Part shown: piece after piece, positions 5,877 through 11,012 of the stretch
How the letters are laid out: every line of letters starts with the position of its first letter
Position numbering within the stretch: position 1 is the first letter of the stretch
Source of the DNA: an uncultured Bacilli bacterium
GTDB taxonomy: Bacteria; Bacillota_I; Bacilli_A; RF39; UBA660
Assembly (NCBI GenBank): GCA_947588795.1
Contig: CANPZJ010000024.1
Location: forward strand, 1 to 11,012
Length of the DNA stretch: 11,012 nt
Direction: 5' to 3'
Notes under the pieces: generated by a model
The model's database searches: none
What the model saw: only the letters and a program-made list of their open reading frames with translations
Told to the model about the DNA's origin: nothing
Program-made: the position numbers and the translations under genes

Positions 5877-7025
5877 CATTTCTAAGCGATATTTTGTATC
5901 ATTATTTTCAATTGCTACTCGCTCAGTTACAAAGATCATCGCAACAAAGTTTAAAGTTGATGATCCACCATAACTTAAGAATGGAAGTGGTACACCAGTT
6001 AAAGGTAAAATAGATAGCATTCCACATAAATTAATTATGATATGAAAAGCAATTAACCAAAATGTACCGTATGCTAAAATAGAATTTCGTAAGTTATAAG
6101 CACACTTTGCTATTTTTAAGATGCGATACAAAAGTAAAGCATAAACAATTAAAACGCCAATACCAGTAAGAAGGCCTAATTCTTCTACTAAAACAGCAAA
6201 GATAAAATCAGTATGACTTTCAGGTAAATATAAGAATTTTTGCGTACTATTACCCATTCCTACCCCAGTAAGACCACCATTATTAATAGCAATATAACCA
6301 TTACAAACTTGATATCCTGTATCTTCTTTATATCTTTGACAAGGATTTTGAAAATTAAATCTTTTCATTTGCTCACTATTTAATATTTCGGTACCACTAT
6401 ATAGAAGAGCTACTCCTAAAACGATGGCACCAATTCCTAAAAGTAGCATAATTTTTGGTAAATTACTTTTAGCAATAGGAACACTTATAAATATACAGAA
6501 TGCTATTGCAACAAGAATGGCTGCACTACCAAAGTCTGGTTGCATTAAAATAAGTAGTGCAATAATACCTGTAATAAATAAAGGAATTAAATATAAATAA
6601 ACATTAGTAACTTTTCTTTTAATTAAGATATTGTAAAATACTGCCATAAAAATAATAATAGCTGATTTCGCAAATTCTGATGGTTGAATCGCAATTCCGG
6701 TTCCTGGTATATAAAACCAACTCTGGGCATGATTCGTAAGTTTACCATAAAAAAGTAATAAAGTTAAAACGGCAATTATCCCAATAATAAAAATATAAGA
6801 TAAGGTTTTATAATATTTCGTTGGTATTTGTAAGATTACTATTCCCCCACCAAAAGCAATTCCTAAAAAGATAAGTTGCCTTATAAAAAAATAAGTAGGT
6901 TCTTTACTATAACGAAGAATAGCGGCAGCCATTGAAGAAGAAAACACCATAATAAGACCCATACTACAAAGAAGTATGGTTAAAATTAATAAAGGTTTAT
7001 CCATTTTGGCAAATTTATTCTTCAT
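5859..7025 (-). CDS. ftsW: FtsW/RodA/SpoVE-family SEDS peptidoglycan polymerase, FtsW type
   Basis: SEDS proteins are multi-pass membrane glycosyltransferases that polymerise lipid II into peptidoglycan; FtsW acts at the division septum with a partner penicillin-binding protein. The 388 residues show about ten membrane helices, WFYIPGTGIAIQPSEFAK (103-120), QPDFGSA (162-168), GLTGVGMGNSTQKFLYLPES, the HTDFIFAVLVEELG motif with the presumed catalytic Asp (D273), and PLTGVPLPFLSYGGSS (341-356). GYQV and the GNSTQKF stretch favour FtsW over RodA. C229 and C241 flank the external loop just before this region and could form a disulfide. The ATG at 7025 has only a weak AGGA; the length fits the family. 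It stands alone, between its own promoter and terminator, next to comEA but not in its operon. Confidence 0.9.
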   Translation of the reverse strand: MKNKFAKMDKPLLILTILLCSMGLIMVFSSSMAAAILRYSKEPTYFFIRQLIFLGIAFGGGIVILQIPTKYYKTLSYIFIIGIIAVLTLLLFYGKLTNHAQSWFYIPGTGIAIQPSEFAKSAIIIFMAVFYNILIKRKVTNVYLYLIPLFITGIIALLILMQPDFGSAAILVAIAFCIFISVPIAKSNLPKIMLLLGIGAIVLGVALLYSGTEILNSEQMKRFNFQNPCQRYKEDTGYQVCNGYIAINNGGLTGVGMGNSTQKFLYLPESHTDFIFAVLVEELGLLTGIGVLIVYALLLYRILKIAKCAYNLRNSILAYGTFWLIAFHIIINLCGMLSILPLTGVPLPFLSYGGSSTLNFVAMIFVTERVAIENNDTKYRLEMKKLAK

Positions 7026-7043
7026 AATACCAATCCTATAATA

Positions 7044-7049
7044 ATCATA
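7044..7049 (-). promoter_or_regulatory. -10 element of the ftsW promoter
   Basis: TATGAT on the minus strand is preceded by TGA (7050-7052), an extended -10. It stands 18 bases before the ATG at 7025. No convincing -35 is present. Confidence 0.42.
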
Positions 7050-7118
7050 TCACAAAATGAAATTATACAAAATAAATATTAATTTTTTAATGTCAAAATG
7101 TGACTAAGATTAATAAAA

Positions 7119-7124
7119 TATAAT
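7119..7124 (+). promoter_or_regulatory. Possible -10 of the YjcZ-like gene
   Basis: TATAAT lies 22 bases before the ATG at 7147. The -35 region is poor (TGTGAC at 7099-7104 is only 14 bases away), so an alternative sigma factor cannot be excluded. A second TATAAT directly before the ATG is only the spacer after the ribosome site. Confidence 0.3.
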
Positions 7125-7146
7125 AGATACATAAAGGAGGTATAAT

Positions 7147-7341
7147 ATGTATTATTACGGAAATAATGGTTACTATGGTGGTAACTATGCTAGTACTCCT
7201 TGTTATGGTGGCGCTGGCTATGCTGGTTACACAAGTGGCTATGGTATAGGTGCAGCCATTTGGATTGTTCTATTTATTTTATTAGTTATTATAATCGGTG
7301 CTGGTTGGTTTACTGGTAATAATAATAACTATAATAACTAA
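7147..7341 (+). CDS. YjcZ-like Gly/Tyr-rich single-helix small protein
   Basis: The 64-residue product has a Tyr/Gly/Asn-rich head (1-32, starting MYYYGNNGYYGGNY) with one Cys (C19). One hydrophobic helix follows (about 33-55, AAIWIVLFILLVIIIGAGW), then an Asn-rich tail. This plan, especially WIVLFILLVIIIGA, resembles the YjcZ/YhzC group of small spore-associated proteins in Bacilli, whose molecular role is poorly known. Whether this organism sporulates cannot be told from the window. An excellent AAAGGAGG (7133-7140) stands 6 bases before the ATG, and the gene has its own terminator, so it is probably expressed as a single unit. The low-complexity head makes similarity searches weak. Confidence 0.8.
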   Translation: MYYYGNNGYYGGNYASTPCYGGAGYAGYTSGYGIGAAIWIVLFILLVIIIGAGWFTGNNNNYNN

Positions 7342-7361
7342 GGAGTTTAACTCCTTTTTTT
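7340..7361 (+). terminator. Terminator of the YjcZ-like gene
   Basis: AAGGAGT (7340-7346) pairs with ACTCCTT (7350-7356) around loop TTA, followed by a run of T to 7361. The hairpin begins within the stop codon. The converging minus-strand gene ends at 7360, so the two genes share this end, but the minus-strand U-run is poor. Confidence 0.8.
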
Positions 7362-7551
7362 AATTGCTTTCTAATTTTTGTTGTATTTTTTCATCTATCT
7401 TTTTTAAAAGCATATCTTTTGTATAATTAATATCTTTTAAAATATTTTCTTCGCCAAATTGATCTAAATAACGAAGGTAAAAAGTTTCTACGAAAAGAGT
7501 ACTAAAATTATTAGTTATTTCTTCTAAAAATTCACTTGTTTTTTTATTCAT
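7360..7551 (-). CDS. Hypothetical small protein (63 residues)
   Basis: I do not recognise this protein. From the ATG at 7551 it reads MNKKTSEFLEEITNNFS..., with no membrane segment or signal peptide. It is mostly charged and helical, with a central FVETFYLRYLDQFG aromatic patch and a Lys/Glu-rich end. The frame stays open up to an ATG at 7611 (83 residues), but that start has no ribosome site. GGTG (7558-7561) precedes the chosen ATG. A TCGACA/TATGAT promoter lies inside the longer version's first codons, which argues for the short form. It converges on the YjcZ-like gene and lies behind the terminator of the buk operon, so it is probably transcribed alone. Confidence 0.6.
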   Translation of the reverse strand: MNKKTSEFLEEITNNFSTLFVETFYLRYLDQFGEENILKDINYTKDMLLKKIDEKIQQKLESN

Positions 7552-7572
7552 TTTCATCACCATTAACAGATT

Positions 7573-7600
7573 ATCATAAATTAAGAAGAAAAATTGTCGA
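7573..7600 (-). promoter_or_regulatory. Promoter of the 63-residue gene
   Basis: On the minus strand TCGACA (7595-7600, one base from TTGACA) and TATGAT (7573-7578) are 16 bases apart. Transcription would begin near 7566, followed by GGTG and the ATG at 7551. It lies after the buk-operon terminator. Confidence 0.55.
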
Positions 7601-7612
7601 ATTATAGACATA

Positions 7613-7652
7613 AAAAAATAAAATGTATATTTTACTACACATTTTATTTTTT
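7613..7652 (-). terminator. Terminator of the hydrolase-acyltransferase-buk operon
   Basis: AAAAAATAAAATGT (7613-7626) pairs perfectly with ACATTTTATTTTTT (7639-7652), a 14-bp stem with a 12-base loop. It lies 5 bases after the stop of the 134-residue gene. On the minus strand the 3' arm itself supplies TTTTATTTTTTT. Confidence 0.75.
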
Positions 7653-7657
7653 ATTTA

Positions 7658-8062
7658 TTATTTGTTTCTTTTTGTATATTTAACATCTTTTGCATATTTC
7701 TTTAAAGCAATATAAGCAAAAATGGTAGATACTACAACACCTAAAATTGCTTCATAGATAGCAGTTACCATTACCGAAATACCTCTTGAATCAATACCAA
7801 TTAATCTTTCTACTACTACCGCGACGACAAATAAACCAATTAGACCTGCTATAAGCATATAAGGTAATATTCTAAGTAAAACATCTTTAAAAGATATTTT
7901 TCTTTTTAAAGTTTTCGCGGTACCAAATAATACGATTAAACAGTTAAGGAAAGTTGGTACTAAACAGCACATTACGCCACCTATATAATTAGGGATAGCA
8001 TTTTCTTTATCAACCCCAACAAGAGACACTAAAATGATACCTAAGATAAAACCTACTACCAC
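7658..8062 (-). CDS. Four-helix membrane protein of unknown function, 5' end probably frameshifted
   Basis: The frame encodes a 134-residue hydrophobic protein with about four membrane helices: VVVGFILGIILVSLVGV (2-18), around residues 26-48, around 66-88 and around 100-120. It ends in a basic tail (KDVKYTKRNK). I do not recognise the family. The only possible start in this frame is GTG at 8062, which has no ribosome site at a usable distance. Directly upstream, ATGATG (8100-8105) with AGGAG and a TAATG overlap with the buk stop begins a different frame encoding MMKSKDIVKQLLPG. A single-base change near 8062-8066 would join the two into one protein of about 148 residues. I think the intact gene starts at 8105 and this copy is shifted, or that an error is present. 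It is the last gene of the buk operon. Confidence 0.6.
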   Translation of the reverse strand: MVVGFILGIILVSLVGVDKENAIPNYIGGVMCCLVPTFLNCLIVLFGTAKTLKRKISFKDVLLRILPYMLIAGLIGLFVVAVVVERLIGIDSRGISVMVTAIYEAILGVVVSTIFAYIALKKYAKDVKYTKRNK

Positions 8063-8105
8063 GTCCTGGTAATAATTGTTTAACTATATCTTTACTTTTC
8101 ATCAT
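8010..8105 (-). other. Short frame with the likely true start of the 134-residue gene
   Basis: ATGATG at 8100-8105 overlaps the buk stop by one base (TAATG) and follows AGGAG at normal spacing, a well-formed coupled start. The frame encodes MMKSKDIVKQLLPGRG, then runs through the hydrophobic gene in the wrong frame and stops at TGA (8010-8012) after 31 codons. Dropping one base near 8063, or restoring a GT pair in CGTGG, would continue into VVVGFILG. Confidence 0.5.
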
Positions 8106-9217
8106 TATTCTCCTATCACACTATTAAATACTGGTTTACCAATATATTCTTTTACTTTTTCTTTACTTGTTAGAACTCTTAGGGCACCAGATGCAAGTGC
8201 TTCTAATTCAAACTCCCCTGGCATAACCTCTACTTTACATAAATTCTTAATATATTTATTTAATTTCTTGACATAATAAGAATCATTTGCAATACCACCA
8301 GTTAGAATTATCGCACTACAATTGCATTTTAAAGCTACATACATTGCCCCAATTTGTTTAGCAATTTGATAAATCATGGCATCATAGATAATTTGGGCTT
8401 TTTTATTGCCATCATTAATCATTTGTACAACCTCTTTAATATCAGCTGTACCTAAATGGGCTAAAATACCACCATTTTTGTTAATTAAGGCTTTTATATC
8501 AGCTTCACTATATTTGCCACTAAAACACATATTGACTAAAGGTTTAGCAGGAATAAAACCACTACGAGTGGGAGCCATGGGACCATCACCATTAACAATA
8601 TCATTACAATCTATCATCTTACCATGATTATGGGCCGCAATTGATATACCACCACCAGCATGACAAATAATTAAATTTAAATCTTCATACTTGCAGTTAA
8701 CTTTTTCTGAATAACGAATGGCAATTTCTTTTTGATTTAAAGCATGTATTCTACTTTCTCTAAAAATACCTGGAATACCAGTTATTCTGGCTTCAATATT
8801 AAATTCATCAACGTCAGGTGGATTTACACAGAAACATCTTTTATTATATTTATGAGCAAGATCATATGCCAAAACAATACCAAGAGCTGAAGGATGTTTA
8901 ACTATTCGCATTGATTTAGCGTCATTATACATAAGTTCATTTATTTCGTAAGTTCCACCTTCACAACATTCAAGTGAACCTCCACGACCTGAGAATGCAT
9001 CAATAGATTCAATTGAAATATTATTTTCTTTTAAAGTATTTAAGACAGTATTAAGACGAAATTCTCTTTGATCAGATATTTCTTTAAAAACTTTTAAAAT
9101 ATCTTGTTCATGTTCAATATTTACTCTAAAAACGCATTCATCATTATCAAATAAACCAATCTTTGTGCTAGTTGAACCAGGATTTATGGATAAAATTCTA
9201 AACTTACTTTTTTCCAT
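8105..9217 (-). CDS. buk: Butyrate kinase (ASKHA acyl kinase)
   Basis: Butyrate kinase converts butyryl-phosphate and ADP to butyrate and ATP; close relatives act on branched short-chain acyl-phosphates. The 370 residues carry the acetokinase/butyrate kinase signatures: INPGSTSTKIG (11-21, phosphate loop), FRESRIHALNQK (152-163), ICHAGGGISIA (184-194), NGDGPMAPTRSG (209-220), LTGGIA (305-310) and PGEFELEALASGALRVL (333-349). The length and the last motif fit Buk better than the roughly 400-residue acetate kinase. The protein is cytoplasmic. Its ATG lies 14 bases inside the end of the acyltransferase gene, and its AGGAG ribosome site is part of that gene's repeat tail. The substrate in this organism is not decided by sequence. 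Confidence 0.92.
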   Translation of the reverse strand: MEKSKFRILSINPGSTSTKIGLFDNDECVFRVNIEHEQDILKVFKEISDQREFRLNTVLNTLKENNISIESIDAFSGRGGSLECCEGGTYEINELMYNDAKSMRIVKHPSALGIVLAYDLAHKYNKRCFCVNPPDVDEFNIEARITGIPGIFRESRIHALNQKEIAIRYSEKVNCKYEDLNLIICHAGGGISIAAHNHGKMIDCNDIVNGDGPMAPTRSGFIPAKPLVNMCFSGKYSEADIKALINKNGGILAHLGTADIKEVVQMINDGNKKAQIIYDAMIYQIAKQIGAMYVALKCNCSAIILTGGIANDSYYVKKLNKYIKNLCKVEVMPGEFELEALASGALRVLTSKEKVKEYIGKPVFNSVIGE

Positions 9218-10280
9218 TTTTTAGGTCTCCTGTTTTTAAATCTTTTGTTTTTAAATCTTTTGTTTTTAAATCTTTTGTTTTTAAATCACCTGATCGCACG
9301 ATAGAAAATAATATATTACCAACAAGTTCAGATACCGGAGCACTTCTAGAGCAATCACTACAAATCTTTCTAAATCCTTGTAATAATGGTCCATATGCAT
9401 CAGCACCACCAAATTGTTGAATCAATTTAACTCCTATATTACCTGCATTTAAATCTGGAAAAATTAATATATTTGCTTTTCCTGCTACTTCACTTTCTCT
9501 TTTAACCTTTTTTTTGGCTATTTCAGGTACAATGGCAGAATCTAATTGAAATTCACCATCTATTTTTAAATCTGGTCTTCGCTCCTTTGTAAGTTTGACC
9601 GCCGTTTTTACTTTTTCAACGAGTTCACCACTACCAGAACCATCAGTTGAATAGGAAAGCAAAGCACATCTTGGTTCCCATCCAGTTACGGCACGAATTG
9701 TATCACAAGTATTTATCGCAATACTTGCAAGTTCCGATGCACTAGGATTAGTACAAACCGCACAATCACCAACAGCAATTAAATTACCACCATCAGGAAA
9801 TTTATAATTAGGTAGTTCTGCTATACCTACTGATGATGCTACTTCAAGTTCATTATTTAAACCGACGATAGTTTGAGCCGCTAAAATAATATCACCAGTA
9901 GCACTTGTAATACCGGCAAATGTAACATCTACTTCATCAATCGCTTCCATCATAAATGCTAAATATAATGGTTCATTCATTCTTCTTCTTAGAGATTTTT
10001 CGCCATAGACCAAATTAGGTAATTGTAAATATTTTTGTAATATTTTTTCTTTATACTCTTCATCACTCGTATCAATATACTCCCAAGTAGAATCATCTAC
10101 TTTATTTTCTTTACATAATGATTTTACTTCATCAATATGACCAACAATTACAACATCACAATAACCCTCTCTAGAAACTTCATCTATAGCTAGAACCATT
10201 TTCGCATCATTAGCCTCAGCAAAGGCTACCCTTCCTGGGTTAGCCTTTGCCTTAGCTTTAACAGTTTCTATTAAGTCCAT
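9204..10280 (-). CDS. pta: Phosphate acyltransferase (Pta/Ptb family)
   Basis: The enzyme exchanges CoA for phosphate on an acyl-CoA, giving the acyl-phosphate used by the kinase encoded next. The 358 residues show VAFAEANDAKM (18-28), LSYSTDGSGSGELVEKV (208-224), DGEFQLDSAIVPEIAKKK (241-258), FPDLNAGNIGVKLIQ (274-288), GPLLQGF (297-303) and SDCSRSAPVSELV (308-320). These look closer to phosphate acetyltransferase than to the roughly 300-residue phosphate butyryltransferase. The neighbour is a butyrate kinase, however, so acetyl-, propionyl- or butyryl-CoA are all possible substrates. AGGAGT (10286-10291) precedes the ATG by 5 bases and overlaps the stop of the upstream hydrolase. After residue 330 the protein ends in an odd tail of five DLKTK-type repeats, which is not part of the enzyme family. 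Confidence 0.88.
   Translation of the reverse strand: MDLIETVKAKAKANPGRVAFAEANDAKMVLAIDEVSREGYCDVVIVGHIDEVKSLCKENKVDDSTWEYIDTSDEEYKEKILQKYLQLPNLVYGEKSLRRRMNEPLYLAFMMEAIDEVDVTFAGITSATGDIILAAQTIVGLNNELEVASSVGIAELPNYKFPDGGNLIAVGDCAVCTNPSASELASIAINTCDTIRAVTGWEPRCALLSYSTDGSGSGELVEKVKTAVKLTKERRPDLKIDGEFQLDSAIVPEIAKKKVKRESEVAGKANILIFPDLNAGNIGVKLIQQFGGADAYGPLLQGFRKICSDCSRSAPVSELVGNILFSIVRSGDLKTKDLKTKDLKTKDLKTGDLKNGKK
9231..9290. repeat. Tandem 15-bp repeat, four copies, inside the 3' end of the acyltransferase gene
   Basis: The unit TGTTTTTAAATCTTT (plus strand) is repeated from 9231, 9246 and 9261 without change, and from 9276 with a changed end (CACC). A decayed fifth unit precedes it at about 9216-9230. 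Read on the minus strand it encodes DLKTK units in frame, so copy number changes the protein length by five residues without shifting frame. Confidence 0.93.
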
Positions 10281-10289
10281 AAATTACTC

Positions 10290-11012
10290 CTATCTATAAA
10301 TATAGTCGCCATCTTCATAACGAGGTGGAATAACTGGAACTAATAAGTATGATTCATATTTACCACCCATATGAATAACATGTTCACCCTTATTATCAGG
10401 GAACCAAACAAGTGGTTCAAACCATTCATCACGAATATATCGACCAGCTATTTGCAGTTGTAATTTTTGACCTTTATGCCAAATTCTTGAGATTGGCCAA
10501 ATTTCAATATCAACTGGTACGATTTCACCAGGTTTTAATTTTTCAGTTCTATCATGAGTATGAACTGGTTGATATTCTGTAGATTTTTCTTCATCTAGGT
10601 GTCTTGCTGATACTCTAAGTTTACCCCAAGCACCTGGATGACGTTCAGAGCCAAAGATAGTTACTGGTAATTCTTCGCCTTTAGTAGATAATTTCTTAAT
10701 AGTTATAAATAAATCCATGTCATCATGACCTTTAGCTTCAACATACATTCTTAACTTCATATAACCAGTAAGTTCAGTATCTTTTCTAAATGTATATTCA
10801 AATGTAGTTAAACCGGTTGCACCATCATAACTAACACTACTAGCATTTTTAACTGGTGCATCACCTAATTTATGAGTACTAGCATTTAAATATAATTTTT
10901 TATAAACAGTTCTAGCAAGTGGCCATTCATTTTCTGGACGATTAGTTTGATATGGATATTCAAAAGCATCCATAACTTCCATTCTAATTCTTGGTGTTAA
11001 TTCCCAACCATT
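10290..11012 (-). CDS. CocE/NonD-family (X-Pro dipeptidyl-peptidase-type) hydrolase, C-terminal part (cut by window edge)
   Basis: This is the last 240 codons of a hydrolase; the frame is open to the right edge, where it reads NGWELTPRIRMEVMDAF. The region matches the PepX C-terminal jelly-roll domain of CocE/NonD hydrolases and X-prolyl dipeptidyl peptidases. It shows an NRPENEWPLARTVYKKLYLN segment, then TFEYTFRKDTELTGYMKLRMYVEA, DMDLFITIKKL and the late VDIEIWPISRIWHKGQKLQLQIAG stretch. The alpha/beta-hydrolase domain with the Ser-Asp-His triad is off the window, so the substrate (ester, amide or peptide) cannot be told. No signal peptide can be judged. The stop TAG lies 9 bases before the acyltransferase start and overlaps its ribosome site, so this gene leads or precedes that operon. 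Confidence 0.88.
   Translation of the reverse strand, partial: NGWELTPRIRMEVMDAFEYPYQTNRPENEWPLARTVYKKLYLNASTHKLGDAPVKNASSVSYDGATGLTTFEYTFRKDTELTGYMKLRMYVEAKGHDDMDLFITIKKLSTKGEELPVTIFGSERHPGAWGKLRVSARHLDEEKSTEYQPVHTHDRTEKLKPGEIVPVDIEIWPISRIWHKGQKLQLQIAGRYIRDEWFEPLVWFPDNKGEHVIHMGGKYESYLLVPVIPPRYEDGDYIYR

Noticed and set aside
8076..8276. Open frame of 66 codons on the plus strand
   Set aside because: It is a shadow of buk, which has clear family motifs across this stretch on the other strand.
8406..8627. Open frame of 73 codons on the plus strand
   Set aside because: It is a shadow of the buk core, covering the NGDGPMAPTRSG motif on the opposite strand.
9231..9290. Tandem repeats as a possible CRISPR or regulatory array
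   Set aside because: The 15-bp units are directly adjacent with no spacers and keep the reading frame; they are a coding minisatellite.

Overview
The window is strongly AT-rich DNA that reads like a low-GC member of the Bacilli (Firmicutes), most likely an uncultured gut-type lineage near the Erysipelotrichales/RF39 groups. This placement is inferred from base composition, AGGAGG-type ribosome sites, ComEA/ComEC, an FtsW, a YjcZ-like small protein and a butyrate-kinase operon; no rRNA is present to confirm it. Trp is encoded by TGG inside intact genes, and all 13 visible gene ends use TAA or TAG, so the standard bacterial code with little TGA use fits. Almost everything runs on the minus strand; only two small genes are on the plus strand. 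No gene-free stretch exceeds about 120 bases.

Layout from left to right. (1) 1-357: the N-terminal third of a TnpB (IS200/IS605-type) nuclease, running off the left edge, with its own extended -10 promoter. (2) 461-1547: a DUF421/YetF-type membrane protein (-) diverging from a four-helix membrane protein (+). (3) 1637-2892: a two-gene minus-strand unit, a fusion of an XRE helix-turn-helix with a CYTH (CyaB-like) triphosphate-binding domain, followed with a 1-base overlap by an unrecognised 175-residue protein. A candidate operator lies at its promoter. (4) 3004-5767: comEA-comEC, the DNA-uptake receptor and channel, overlapping by about 40 bases. (5) 5859-7025: ftsW. (6) 7147-7611: a YjcZ-like Gly/Tyr-rich one-helix peptide (+) converging on a small unknown gene (-). 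(7) 7658-11012: a minus-strand operon in the order CocE/PepX-type hydrolase (cut by the right edge), phosphate acyltransferase, butyrate kinase, small membrane protein. The genes touch or overlap, so one transcript is likely. The acyltransferase and kinase together convert acyl-CoA to the free acid and make ATP.

Six hairpin terminators separate the units, several of them built into the last codons or stop codon of the gene they close. The points that most deserve a second look are the XRE-CYTH fusion and its unknown partner, the 15-bp in-frame repeat at the acyltransferase/kinase junction, and the apparent frameshift at the start of the gene after buk. I see no CRISPR array, rRNA, tRNA, prophage or obvious complete defence system.
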